In this document: positions 1 through 6,190 of the stretch, piece by piece | Numbering within the stretch: the stretch's first letter is position 1 | Layout of the letters: the number at the start of each line of letters is the position of its first letter | Assembly (NCBI GenBank): GCA_937916185.1 | Contig: CALGGD010000337.1 | Span: 1 to 10,039, forward strand | DNA from: an uncultured Oxalobacter sp. | Lineage (GTDB): Bacteria > Pseudomonadota > Gammaproteobacteria > Burkholderiales > Burkholderiaceae_D | Reading direction: 5' to 3' | Length of the DNA: 10,039 bases | Position numbers and translations under genes: made by a program | Notes under the pieces: model-generated | Seen by the model: only the letters and a program-made list of their open reading frames with translations | What the model was told of the DNA's origin: nothing | Databases searched by the model: none

Positions 1-2
1 GC

Positions 3-341
3 TCCTTCAATTTCATCGGGCAGAAGGAAATGGGCCGGGACGACTTCTCGAAGATCCCGAACGGCCTGCCCGGCGTGGAGCACCGCCCTGCAGTATTCTG
101 GTCGACGTGCGTTTCGAGCGGACTCGTGGCGAAGGAGGATATGTGCAGGCTCCTGAGCGAGACCCCCGCGAAGGTCATGGGCCTCTGGGGACGGAAGGGC
201 GCGCTCGAGCCGGGCTTCGACGCGGATATCGTCGTGTGGGACCCGGAGCATCGCGGCGTCCTTCACGCGGAGGGCCAGCAGACCGCCTGCGACTATTCCC
301 CGTGGGAGGGGTTCAGAAGGCGGTTGAACCGCCTGAAATGA
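3..341 (+). CDS. Dihydropyrimidinase/D-hydantoinase-family protein, C-terminal fragment (5' end off window, 3' end probably chimeric)
   Basis: The frame is open from base 3 and ends with TGA at 339-341. The encoded stretch begins SFNFIGQKEMGRDDFSKIPN and continues NGLPGVEHR, then ETPAKVMGLWGRKGALEPGFDADIVVWDP and DYSPWEGF. This is the usual C-terminal run of cyclic amidohydrolases (dihydropyrimidinase, D-hydantoinase, relatives of allantoinase), which hydrolyse cyclic amide rings in pyrimidine or hydantoin breakdown using a metal centre that lies upstream of this fragment. The family normally continues after the SPWEGF-like motif with a beta-strand segment ending in a glycine-rich turn. Here about ten basic residues (RRRLNRLK) follow and the frame stops, in a hairpin-forming stretch where the GC content collapses. 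I infer that the true 3' end is missing and that the sequence joins unrelated DNA between about 312 and 345. The substrate cannot be told from this fragment; dihydropyrimidinase/hydantoinase fits better than allantoinase. Confidence 0.75.
   Translation, partial: SFNFIGQKEMGRDDFSKIPNGLPGVEHRPAVFWSTCVSSGLVAKEDMCRLLSETPAKVMGLWGRKGALEPGFDADIVVWDPEHRGVLHAEGQQTACDYSPWEGFRRRLNRLK
318..334. repeat. Perfect 7-bp inverted repeat (3-base loop) at the left composition break
   Basis: AGGCGGT (318-324) and ACCGCCT (328-334) are exact reverse complements around the loop TGA. No T-tract follows on either strand, so it is a poor intrinsic terminator. It lies exactly where GC-rich sequence changes to the moderate-GC sequence upstream of htpG, so it may be the place where two unrelated sequences were joined. 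It could also be a chance hairpin. Confidence 0.4.
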
Positions 342-425
342 TATCTTGCCTAAAACATCAAGCGTATCAGAATAGAGGAACTGATGAAAGCGGTATGTGA
401 ATGAACGGGATTTTCCAAAACATCC

Positions 426-453
426 CTTGAAATGTCCTGGACTGGCTATATAT
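426..453 (+). promoter_or_regulatory. Candidate heat-shock (sigma32-type) promoter for htpG
   Basis: CTTGAAA at 426-432 matches the sigma32 -35 consensus exactly. After 13 bases, CTATATAT at 446-453 occupies the -10 position; it resembles the end of the CCCCATnT consensus but lacks the C-run. The same bases could serve sigma70, with TTGAAA at 427-432 and a TATATA-like -10 around 449-454. Transcription would start roughly 35-40 bases before htpG. HtpG is a classic heat-shock gene, which supports the assignment. The -10 is the weak part. Confidence 0.5.
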
Positions 454-497
454 AACAGGCAATTGTTCAATGAATATCCTATCTTTAGAGGTAACAA

Positions 498-2402
498 ATG
501 GCTGAAACAGATAAACAGACAATGGGTTTCCAGACTGAAGTCAGGCAGATGCTGCAGTTGATGATCCATTCGCTCTATTCCAACAAAGAAATTTTCCTGC
601 GTGAACTGATTTCCAATGCATCAGATGCCATCGACAGGCTCCGGTATGAGTCATTGGATAAGCCAGAACTCATGGCTGGCGATACCGACCTGAAAATCTT
701 GGTCAGTTTCGACCGGGATGCCCGAACCATCACCATTTCCGACAATGGTATCGGCATGACCCGCGAGGAAGCCGTCAACAATTTGGGAACCATCGCAAAG
801 TCCGGTACGAAAGAGTTTTTGGCGAATCTGTCCGCAGACCAGAAGAAGAATGATGCCCTGATCGGCCAGTTCGGTGTCGGTTTCTATTCAGGTTTCATTG
901 TTGCTGACAAGATTACCGTCGAAAGCCGTAAAGCAGGACTTCCTGCTGGCCAGGCAGTCCGCTGGGAATCTGATGGCACAGGCAGTTTCAGTGTTGAAAC
1001 CATCGAGAAGGCATCCCGTGGTACGGATATCATCCTGCATCTGCGCGAAGGTGAGGACAGCCTGCTCAACAACTGGGAACTGCAGAACATCATCCGTAAA
1101 TATTCCGACCATATTTCCCTGCCGATTCAGATGCCGAAAGAAGAATGGGATCCTGAGAAAAAGGAAACAAAGACCACCACGGAATATGTCACGGTCAATC
1201 AGGCGAATGCGCTCTGGGCCCGCAGCAAGTCTGAGATTACCGATGAGCAGTACAAAGAGTTCTACAAGCATGTGTCCCATGATTTCAACGATCCATTGGT
1301 CTGGACCCATAACAAGGTTGAGGGCCGTACGGAATATACCCAGCTGCTGTATATCCCGAAAGAAGCACCGATGAATCTTTGGGACCGTACCCAGCGTAAT
1401 GGGCTGAAACTCTATGTCAAACGCGTCTTTATCATGGAAGATGTGGAACAGCTGTTGCCGTTCTACCTGCGTTTTGTCCGTGGGGTGATTGATTCCAATG
1501 ACCTGCCGTTGAATGTCTCCCGTGAAATCCTTCAGGAATCCCGGGATGTCAGGATGATCCGTGAAGGTTCCACCCGCCGTGTGCTGTCTATGCTGGAAGA
1601 GCTGGCACAGTCTGATGATCCGGCGAAAAAAGAGCAGTATGCAACTTTCTGGGAACAGTTCGGCAAGGTGTTGAAAGAAGGGATTGCCGAGGATTCCACC
1701 AACAAGGAAAGGATTGCAAAACTGCTGCGTTTTGCATCGACCCATAATGATACAGATGTCCAGAATGTTTCGCTGGATGATTACATCTCCCGGATGAAGG
1801 AAGGGCAGGTCCGTATCTTCTACATCACGGCAGAAAACTACAATGCAGCGAAAAACAGTCCGCATCTGGAAATCTTCCGCAAGAAAGGTGTTGAAGTCCT
1901 TATTCTCACCGACCGCGTTGATGAATGGATGCTGTCTTTCCTGACGGAATACAAGGAAAAGAACTTGGTTTCTGTCACCCAGGGCAGTTTTGACCTGTTG
2001 AAACTCGCCGATGAGGAAGAAAAGAAGAAGAATGAGGAAAACCAGTCCGACTACAAAGAAACCATCGAGAAGATGAAGAAAGTCCTGGAAGGCAAGGCGA
2101 AGGATGTCCGGACGACTGTCCGCCTGACGGATTCACCATGCTGCCTGGTTGCTGATGAGAAAGACATGTCCACCAATCTTCAGCGGATGCTCAAGGCAGC
2201 AGGGCAGAATATCCGTGCCACACAGCCGATTCTTGAAATCAATCCCAACCATCCATTGGTTCAGCGGTTGAAATATGAAACCGAGCGGTTTGACGACTGG
2301 ACAAACCTGCTGTTTGGCCAGGCGGTCCTTGCTGAGGGGGGCGCCTTGGAAAATCCAGCAGAATATGTCCGTCTGATGAACAACCTGCTGTTGGATAAAT
2401 AA
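498..2402 (+). CDS. htpG: Chaperone protein HtpG (bacterial Hsp90)
   Basis: The 634-residue protein is a full-length bacterial Hsp90, a cytosolic homodimeric ATP-driven chaperone that helps late folding and remodelling of client proteins with DnaK. The N-terminal GHKL ATPase domain shows [12 protein letters not shown], with the catalytic Glu at residue 36 and the Mg-binding Asn at 40. It also shows DNGIGM with the adenine-contacting Asp at 82, the lid motif [11 protein letters not shown] and GTDIILHL. The middle domain contains LYIPKEAP and the conserved ISREIL-type loop as [18 protein letters not shown]. The C-terminal dimerisation domain ends NLLLDK, without a eukaryotic MEEVD tail. AGAGGT at 487-492 is the Shine-Dalgarno, six bases before the ATG. 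The gene appears monocistronic, with a heat-shock-like promoter upstream and a hairpin terminator shared with convergent amtB downstream. It is intact and typical. Confidence 0.98.
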   Translation: MAETDKQTMGFQTEVRQMLQLMIHSLYSNKEIFLRELISNASDAIDRLRYESLDKPELMAGDTDLKILVSFDRDARTITISDNGIGMTREEAVNNLGTIAKSGTKEFLANLSADQKKNDALIGQFGVGFYSGFIVADKITVESRKAGLPAGQAVRWESDGTGSFSVETIEKASRGTDIILHLREGEDSLLNNWELQNIIRKYSDHISLPIQMPKEEWDPEKKETKTTTEYVTVNQANALWARSKSEITDEQYKEFYKHVSHDFNDPLVWTHNKVEGRTEYTQLLYIPKEAPMNLWDRTQRNGLKLYVKRVFIMEDVEQLLPFYLRFVRGVIDSNDLPLNVSREILQESRDVRMIREGSTRRVLSMLEELAQSDDPAKKEQYATFWEQFGKVLKEGIAEDSTNKERIAKLLRFASTHNDTDVQNVSLDDYISRMKEGQVRIFYITAENYNAAKNSPHLEIFRKKGVEVLILTDRVDEWMLSFLTEYKEKNLVSVTQGSFDLLKLADEEEKKKNEENQSDYKETIEKMKKVLEGKAKDVRTTVRLTDSPCCLVADEKDMSTNLQRMLKAAGQNIRATQPILEINPNHPLVQRLKYETERFDDWTNLLFGQAVLAEGGALENPAEYVRLMNNLLLDK

Positions 2403-2431
2403 GTCCTGCCGACAGAAGGATTGCGGAAAGG

Positions 2432-2469
2432 AAACGGGATGGCAGAACCTGCCTTCCCGTTTTCTGTTT
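2432..2469. terminator. Bidirectional intrinsic terminator between convergent htpG and amtB
   Basis: AAACGGGA (2432-2439) pairs with TCCCGTTT (2455-2462). Inside, GGCAG (2441-2445) pairs with CTGCC (2449-2453) around the loop AAC, with a single T-T mismatch between the two stems. The + strand 3' side continues into TCTGTTTCTG and the - strand side into the complementary arm and purine-rich flank, so it best serves htpG. It lies 30 bases beyond the htpG stop and 23 bases beyond the amtB stop. Confidence 0.75.
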
Positions 2470-2491
2470 CTGTAGGTACGACTGCTGAAAA

Positions 2492-3802
2492 TCAGTAGTG
2501 ATAGGCTGATTCGCCATGGGAAGCCTTGTCCAGACCTTCTTCTTCCTGTTCCTCTGTGACACGGAGTCCCCAGATTTTATCGATAATGAAGTAAGAGACA
2601 GCGGAGACAATTCCAGACCAGACAAAGCTGACGACAACCCCCTTGAACTGGATCCAGACCTGTTCAGCCATGGAGAAATCGGTTCCCTGGCCACCTAAAG
2701 CCGTGTTGACAAAAATACCGGTCAGGATGGCGCCAACTATGCCGCCGACACCGTGAACCCCGAAGGCATCCAGTGCATCATCTACCTTGAGCAGTCTTTT
2801 CAGGCCAGTAACCCCCCAGAGACAGACAGCACCGGCAATCAATCCCATGATGATGGCGCCCATCGGACCGACAAAACCGGCAGCAGGCGTGATGACAACC
2901 AGACCGGCAACTGCACCGGATGCTGCTCCCAGCATACCGGGTTTGCCGCGTGAAAAACTCTCAAGAATAGCCCAGCTGAGTGCGGCAGCGGCAGGGCAGA
3001 TAACCGTGTTGACGAATGCCATGCCAGCAAGACCATCGGCCGCACCGGCAGAGCCGGCATTGAAACCGAACCAGCCTACCCACAACAGGGAAGCACCGAC
3101 CATTGTCAGTGTCAGGGAATGTGGCATCATCACATTCCTGCCAAATCCTTTGCGTCTGCCAACAAAATAAGCGCCGACCAATCCAGCAACTGCCGCATTG
3201 ATATGGACAACTGTGCCACCAGCAAAATCGAGTGCGCCATCTTCCTGCAGGAAGCCGCCACCCCAGACCATATGGCACTGCGGAATATAGCTGAAGGTGA
3301 ACCAGAGAAAGAGGAACGCCATGACAGCGCCGAATTTTATACGTTCAGCAAAGGCGCCGACAATCAGGGTTGCAGTAATGCAGGCGAAGGAACACTGGAA
3401 TACAGCCCAAGTGTATTCAGGCACTGTCGTGAGAATGGTTGAAAGCGTATCAATGGTAATGCCTTTCATAAATACCTTATCGGCATTGCCGATGATTGGG
3501 CCATCTCCACTGAAGGCAAAAGAATACCCGTACAGAAACCATAGGACAGCCGTCAGACAGAATGCCATGAATGTCTGCATCAAAATGGACAGCATGTTTT
3601 TCGCACGGACCAGACCGCCGTAAAACAGACCGATGCCGGGAGCTGTCATCAGGAAAACCAGCATTGATGATGTCAGGATCCAGGCATTGTCTCCAGTATT
3701 TAAAGCAGGTGCTTCAGCAACGGCAGCGGCTTCTTCAGCAAATGCCAGGCTGCTGATGCCCAGACCTGCAAGCCCCACCATTAAAGTATTCAGTCTTTTC
3801 AT
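2492..3802 (-). CDS. amtB: Ammonium transporter AmtB
   Basis: This 436-residue protein belongs to the Amt/Rh family of trimeric inner-membrane ammonium channels. From this start, residues 1-22 form a signal peptide (MKRL, a hydrophobic core, then LAFA before EEAA), and about eleven hydrophobic segments follow. The Amt signature DFAGGTVVHINAAVAGLVGA is present. The pore twin histidines are His200 in that motif and His350 in DAFGVHGVGG. The charged C-terminal tail (VTEEQEEEGLDKASHGE) is where GlnK contacts the channel. The frame stays open 14 codons further upstream to an ATG at 3842-3844, but AAGGAAA lies at the right distance before the ATG at 3802 and only this start gives a proper signal peptide. 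The gene lies 16 bases downstream of glnK and is surely co-transcribed with it. The family role is ammonium uptake at low external concentration. Confidence 0.96.
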   Translation of the reverse strand: MKRLNTLMVGLAGLGISSLAFAEEAAAVAEAPALNTGDNAWILTSSMLVFLMTAPGIGLFYGGLVRAKNMLSILMQTFMAFCLTAVLWFLYGYSFAFSGDGPIIGNADKVFMKGITIDTLSTILTTVPEYTWAVFQCSFACITATLIVGAFAERIKFGAVMAFLFLWFTFSYIPQCHMVWGGGFLQEDGALDFAGGTVVHINAAVAGLVGAYFVGRRKGFGRNVMMPHSLTLTMVGASLLWVGWFGFNAGSAGAADGLAGMAFVNTVICPAAAALSWAILESFSRGKPGMLGAASGAVAGLVVITPAAGFVGPMGAIIMGLIAGAVCLWGVTGLKRLLKVDDALDAFGVHGVGGIVGAILTGIFVNTALGGQGTDFSMAEQVWIQFKGVVVSFVWSGIVSAVSYFIIDKIWGLRVTEEQEEEGLDKASHGESAYHY

Positions 3803-3807
3803 GATTG

Positions 3808-3817
3808 TTTCCTTTCC
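3808..3817 (-). promoter_or_regulatory. Shine-Dalgarno that decides the amtB start
   Basis: On the - strand GGAAAGGAAA sits five bases before the ATG at 3800-3802, inside the 16-base glnK-amtB gap. No comparable purine run precedes the longer ATG at 3842-3844, which lies within glnK coding sequence. Confidence 0.75.
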
Positions 3818-3818
3818 A

Positions 3819-4157
3819 TTACAGGGCTTCATCGCCAGATTCACCCGTGCGGATGCGGATAGCCTGTTCTAGATCAACAACAAAAATCTTGCCGTCTCCG
3901 ATTTTTCCGGTGGATGCTGAGGTGGTGATGGCTTCAATCGCTGTTTCAAGCAGATTGTCGGCAATCCCGATTTCAAGCTTGGCTTTTGGCAGGAAATCGA
4001 CGACATATTCTGCTCCCCTATACAGCTCGGTATGACCTTTTTGGCGTCCAAAGCCACGGACATCCGTAACTGTCATGCCATGAACACCGATAGCAGCGAG
4101 GGCTTCCCTGACTTCATCCAGCTTGAATGGTTTGATGACTGCGGTAACCAGTTTCAT
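3819..4157 (-). CDS. glnK: Nitrogen regulatory PII protein GlnK
   Basis: This 112-residue protein is a canonical PII signal-transduction protein, a cytosolic trimer that reads 2-oxoglutarate, ATP/ADP and glutamine status. The T-loop reads [22 protein letters not shown], and its tip Tyr51 is the expected uridylylation site for GlnD. The C-terminal PII signature [14 protein letters not shown] is present, with ATP-contacting Lys90. GGGAG lies six bases before the ATG. The pairing with amtB, which is GlnK's regulatory target at the membrane, is why I prefer GlnK over the paralogue GlnB; the sequence alone would not separate them with certainty. The operon is probably transcribed from a sigma54 promoter about 110 bases upstream under NtrC control. 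Length and residues are normal. Confidence 0.95.
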   Translation of the reverse strand: MKLVTAVIKPFKLDEVREALAAIGVHGMTVTDVRGFGRQKGHTELYRGAEYVVDFLPKAKLEIGIADNLLETAIEAITTSASTGKIGDGKIFVVDLEQAIRIRTGESGDEAL

Positions 4158-4225
4158 TTCGTTCTCCCTGTCATTGGCTGGTATCCTGATTGGATAGCCT
4201 GTTTCATCATTGGATTTTTTAATCT

Positions 4226-4246
4226 TGCTGTGACCTGTTCACAGCA
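4226..4246. repeat. Perfect 8-5-8 inverted repeat in the glnK leader
   Basis: TGCTGTGA (4226-4233) and TCACAGCA (4239-4246) are exact reverse complements around a 5-base spacer (CCTGT). If transcription starts near 4253 from the sigma54 promoter, this lies at about +8 to +28 of the glnK-amtB message. It could be a hairpin in the 5' leader or a DNA operator. It resembles a CRP site (TGTGA-N6-TCACA) but the spacer is one base short. There is no U-tract on the - strand, so it is not a terminator. Confidence 0.6.
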
Positions 4247-4264
4247 GAGGCATTACAGTGTCAA

Positions 4265-4279
4265 GCAAATCCCGTGCCA
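4265..4279 (-). promoter_or_regulatory. Sigma54 (RpoN) promoter of glnK-amtB
   Basis: On the - strand the sequence reads TGGCACGGGATTTGC. This matches the sigma54 consensus TGGCAC-N5-TTGC at every fixed position, with the -24 GG and -12 GC twelve bases apart. The predicted transcription start is near 4253, leaving a leader of about 95 bases before glnK. Sigma54 control of glnK-amtB by NtrC is established in proteobacteria. Confidence 0.88.
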
Positions 4280-4339
4280 ATTTGAAAGCTGAAAATCCTG
4301 TCCTTGTGTGTGATAACTATAGAGGGAAAGGCGGAGGCA

Positions 4340-4356
4340 TGTACCAGGAATGGGCT
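4340..4356. promoter_or_regulatory. Weak second NtrC-like site
   Basis: TGTACC at 4340-4345 matches five of six bases of an NtrC half-site, but the right half at 4351-4356 (TGGGCT) matches only about three of six. It is listed because it lies between the better site and the sigma54 promoter, centred about 95 bases before the predicted start, where a second enhancer site is often found. Confidence 0.25.
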
Positions 4357-4379
4357 ATATGCTCAATGGGGCGATACGT

Positions 4380-4396
4380 TGCACCAAAATGATGCG
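4380..4396. promoter_or_regulatory. NtrC-binding site (enhancer) for glnK-amtB
   Basis: TGCACCAAAATGATGCG agrees with the NtrC dyad TGCACC-N5-GGTGCA at 10 of the 12 fixed positions. Its centre is about 135 bases upstream of the predicted sigma54 transcription start, a normal enhancer distance. Together with the sigma54 promoter, it predicts induction under nitrogen limitation. Confidence 0.65.
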
Positions 4397-4483
4397 TTCT
4401 GAGAACAGTGATTGATGATTGCAAGCGGTTGTTCCAATCTGCCTGGATATCCAATAGGCTTTTGAGAGAAGCCAAAAATATGT

Positions 4484-4511
4484 TTTACAAAGGACTGAAA
4501 ATTGGTATAAT
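4484..4511 (+). promoter_or_regulatory. Sigma70 promoter of the tRNA-Lys gene
   Basis: TTTACA (4484-4489) and a perfect TATAAT (4506-4511) are separated by 16 bases. TG at 4503-4504 gives an extended -10. Transcription would start near 4518, eight bases before the mature tRNA. It is divergent from the glnK promoter, and the NtrC-like site lies about 90 bases upstream of it. Confidence 0.85.
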
Positions 4512-4525
4512 TACAAATCTCAGAT

Positions 4526-4601
4526 GGGTTGTTAGCTCAGTTGGTAGAGCTGCGGACTCTTAATCCGTAGGTCGTGGGTTCGAGCCCCTCACAACCCACC
4601 A
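4526..4601 (+). tRNA. tRNA-Lys, anticodon CUU
   Basis: The 76-base cloverleaf has the acceptor stem GGGTTGT/ACAACCC, D-arm GCTC/GAGC, anticodon stem GCGGA/TCCGT around the loop CTCTTAA, and T-loop TTCGAGC. The CCA end is encoded. The anticodon CTT at 4559-4561 reads the lysine codon AAG. One position of the T-stem (GTGGG/CCCTC) is a T-T mismatch at tRNA positions 50 and 64 (4575 and 4589), where a pair is normally found. A promoter and a hairpin terminator frame it as a single-gene transcript. Confidence 0.96.
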
Positions 4602-4615
4602 CAGAACATCTTGAG

Positions 4616-4642
4616 ACGCTCACTTTTCCAAGTGGGCGTTTT
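4616..4642 (+). terminator. Intrinsic terminator after tRNA-Lys
   Basis: ACGCTCACTT (4616-4625) pairs with AAGTGGGCGT (4630-4639), one G-T wobble among ten pairs, around the loop TTCC. It is followed by TTTC. It begins 14 bases after the tRNA's CCA. Confidence 0.85.
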
Positions 4643-4689
4643 CATATCCTCTGCCGCGAAAATTGGTTCTCCAGAAAATACCAGGCAAG

Positions 4690-4743
4690 AAAAGGGGGGT
4701 ACATCATGAACAGGTTCAGAAAAGTTTTACTGCCCCCTTTTTT
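4690..4743 (+). promoter_or_regulatory. Hairpin pairing a G-run with a C-run before a T-tract
   Basis: AAAAGGGGG (4690-4698) is the exact reverse complement of CCCCCTTTT (4733-4741), with a 34-base loop and two more T after the stem. The G-run is also the only plausible Shine-Dalgarno for a small ORF starting at 4706, so the folded RNA would mask it. The long loop makes it a weak classical terminator. It could instead be a translational or transcriptional switch, or chance. Confidence 0.35.
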
Positions 4744-4849
4744 GATGGAGAGCAGAGTTTCTTCTGCAAAGCCTTCAAAGTCCCATAAAATCCACAAAGC
4801 TGGGAAGCCTATTGACCTGAGTCATGGATGTCGGTTTCCCAGCGGATAA
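4706..4849 (+). CDS. Doubtful 47-residue basic small ORF
   Basis: ATG at 4706 follows AGGGGGG by about six bases and the frame runs 47 codons to TAA at 4847-4849. The peptide starts MNRFRKVLLPPFLMES and continues rich in Lys, Ser and His. It has no recognisable domain and no convincing membrane segment. It lies between the tRNA terminator and the aminotransferase promoter, and I see no clear promoter of its own. The purine run and spacing are what raise it above noise. It may equally be non-coding spacer. Confidence 0.2.
   Translation: MNRFRKVLLPPFLMESRVSSAKPSKSHKIHKAGKPIDLSHGCRFPSG
4800..4842. repeat. 10-bp inverted repeat upstream of the aminotransferase promoter
   Basis: CTGGGAAGCC (4800-4809) pairs with GGTTTCCCAG (4833-4842), with one G-T wobble and a 23-base loop that contains a small TGAC/GTCA pairing. 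No T-run follows. It ends 12 bases before the -35 element, so it could be an operator or a leftover hairpin of an upstream transcript. Confidence 0.35.
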
Positions 4850-4854
4850 TGGTG

Positions 4855-4882
4855 TTTACAGCCGATTATTCCGCAGTATAAT
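4855..4882 (+). promoter_or_regulatory. Sigma70 promoter of the aminotransferase gene
   Basis: TTTACA (4855-4860) and a perfect TATAAT (4877-4882) lie 16 bases apart. Transcription from about 4889 gives a leader of only about 29 bases before the ATG at 4918, and that leader has no recognisable Shine-Dalgarno. Confidence 0.82.
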
Positions 4883-4917
4883 TTTCAGAGAACAATTACC
4901 CCGGTACTGGCTTTATC

Positions 4918-6084
4918 ATGAACTATTCCGACAGAATCCTGAATACCCCATCGTCTTTTATCCGTGACATCCTGAAGGTTTTGGGGGATCCGGAAATCAT
5001 TTCTTTCGCAGGCGGTCTGCCCAATCCGATTTCCTTTCCCATCAAGGAAATGCAGCAGGCGATTGAAGATGCCGTCCAGAAATACGGCAGCAAACTGTTC
5101 CAGTATTCCACAACTGAAGGTCTGGTGCCTTTGAAGGAAACCATCGCTGCGCGCTACAAAAAGCGTTTTGGTCTGGATTTCAGCCCGGATGATATCCTGT
5201 TGACAAATGGTTCCCAGCAGGCGCTTGACCTGATTGGCAAGGTCATGCTGAACAAAGGAGACCAGGTGTTGATTGAAGAGCCGGGTTATCTTGGGGCAAT
5301 CCAGGCCTTGTCGCTTTGTGAACCAGAATTCCTTTCTGTGCCATTGGAAAACGATGGCATTGATGTCGAGAAGCTGGAAGAAACCTTGCAGAAGAACAAA
5401 GTCAAGGTAATGTACACCGTACCGAATTTCCAGAATCCGACAGGGTTGACATACTCATTGGAAAAACGGAAGGCGGTCCGTGATGTGTTGGCAAAATATG
5501 ATACGGTGCTTGTCGAAGATGACCCTTATGGTGAGCTGCGTTTCCAAGGGGAGTCATTGCCCTATATCGGGGCAGGATACCTGGATGAGCAGAGTATCCT
5601 GATGGGATCCTTTTCCAAGACCGTGACGCCGGGTATGCGTCTGGGCTATGTGGTCACCAAGAACAAACAGCTGATGCGTTATCTTGTCACCGCAAAACAG
5701 GGGTCTGACCTGCATACCAATGTGTTTACCCAGTATGCCATCAATGAATACCTGACCAACAATTCCTATGAAGACCATATCAAGAAGATTGTTGACCTGT
5801 ATGGGCATCAGGCTTCTGCCATGCTGGCGGCAATGGATGAGTATTTCCCGAAGACGGTTTCCTATACCCGTCCAGAAGGCGGCATGTTCATGTGGGTGAC
5901 GATGGAAAAAGGGCGTTCTGCGATGGAGCTGTTCAACAAGGCAATGGAAAAGAAAGTCGCCTTTGTCCCGGGCAACCCGTTTTATGTCGGGGCGCCTGAT
6001 GTCAATACCTTCCGTCTGAATTACACCAATGCCACAGAAGAAATCATCCGGGAAGGGATTAAACGGCTTGGCAGCATTCTGTAA
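4918..6084 (+). CDS. PLP-dependent aminotransferase, class I/II, LysN/MocR-like (2-aminoadipate or multi-substrate transaminase type)
   Basis: This 388-residue cytosolic enzyme has fold type I aminotransferase features. They are ISFAGGLPNP near residue 28, TNGSQQALDL at 96-105 (phosphate-binding start of a helix), PNFQNPTG with Asn173, VEDDPYGELRF with Asp202 and Tyr204, SFSKTVTPGMRLGY with the PLP-linked Lys234, and FRLNYT with substrate-carboxylate Arg366. This pattern is typical of the LysN/KAT-like subgroup related to the C-terminal domain of MocR regulators. There is no N-terminal helix-turn-helix domain, so it is an enzyme and not a MocR regulator. The amino acid substrate cannot be read from the sequence; alpha-aminoadipate, aromatic and branched-chain acids are all known in the subgroup. 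It is a single-gene unit between a strong promoter and a strong terminator. The start is set by the promoter distance and full-length N-terminal homology, since no Shine-Dalgarno is seen. Confidence 0.9.
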   Translation: MNYSDRILNTPSSFIRDILKVLGDPEIISFAGGLPNPISFPIKEMQQAIEDAVQKYGSKLFQYSTTEGLVPLKETIAARYKKRFGLDFSPDDILLTNGSQQALDLIGKVMLNKGDQVLIEEPGYLGAIQALSLCEPEFLSVPLENDGIDVEKLEETLQKNKVKVMYTVPNFQNPTGLTYSLEKRKAVRDVLAKYDTVLVEDDPYGELRFQGESLPYIGAGYLDEQSILMGSFSKTVTPGMRLGYVVTKNKQLMRYLVTAKQGSDLHTNVFTQYAINEYLTNNSYEDHIKKIVDLYGHQASAMLAAMDEYFPKTVSYTRPEGGMFMWVTMEKGRSAMELFNKAMEKKVAFVPGNPFYVGAPDVNTFRLNYTNATEEIIREGIKRLGSIL

Positions 6085-6100
6085 GGTGTTTGGATTTTCC

Positions 6101-6130
6101 AAAAAAGCACGGGATTTCCTGTGCTTTTTT
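6101..6130. terminator. Strong intrinsic terminator after the aminotransferase gene
   Basis: AAAAAA precedes the stem GCACGGGA (6107-6114) and TCCTGTGC (6117-6124), with one G-T wobble and a two-base TT at the tip (the closing pairs probably open to form a usable loop). TTTTTT (6125-6130) follows. The flanking A- and T-tracts would allow it to work on either strand. It separates the aminotransferase unit from the pgk cluster. Confidence 0.9.
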
Positions 6131-6152
6131 CTATTTCAAGGGACGGGTACGG

Positions 6153-6158
6153 TAAAAT
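6153..6158 (+). promoter_or_regulatory. Possible -10 element for pgk
   Basis: TAAAAT lies 32 bases before the pgk ATG and just downstream of the terminator, where a promoter must lie if pgk has its own. No good -35 is found at 16-18 bases upstream, so the assignment is weak. Confidence 0.3.
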
Positions 6159-6190
6159 AGGACATTCCTTACTTTCGAAAGAAGCCCGTT

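Noticed and set aside
384..404. Tiny ORF (six codons) with a GAGG upstream of htpG
   Set aside because: It ends before the predicted htpG promoter, so it is not part of that message; too short to support.
888..1865. 325-codon open frame on the - strand inside htpG
   Set aside because: It lies wholly antisense to a complete, well-conserved htpG; its sequence has no domain I recognise and its openness follows from htpG codon usage.
3803..3844. N-terminal extension of amtB by 14 residues
   Set aside because: The upstream ATG lies inside glnK without a ribosome-binding site and would bury the signal peptide behind a polar stretch; the ATG at 3802 has a strong one.
4226..4246. CRP site
   Set aside because: The half-sites TGTGA and TCACA are present, but the spacer is five and not six bases; kept only as an unassigned inverted repeat.
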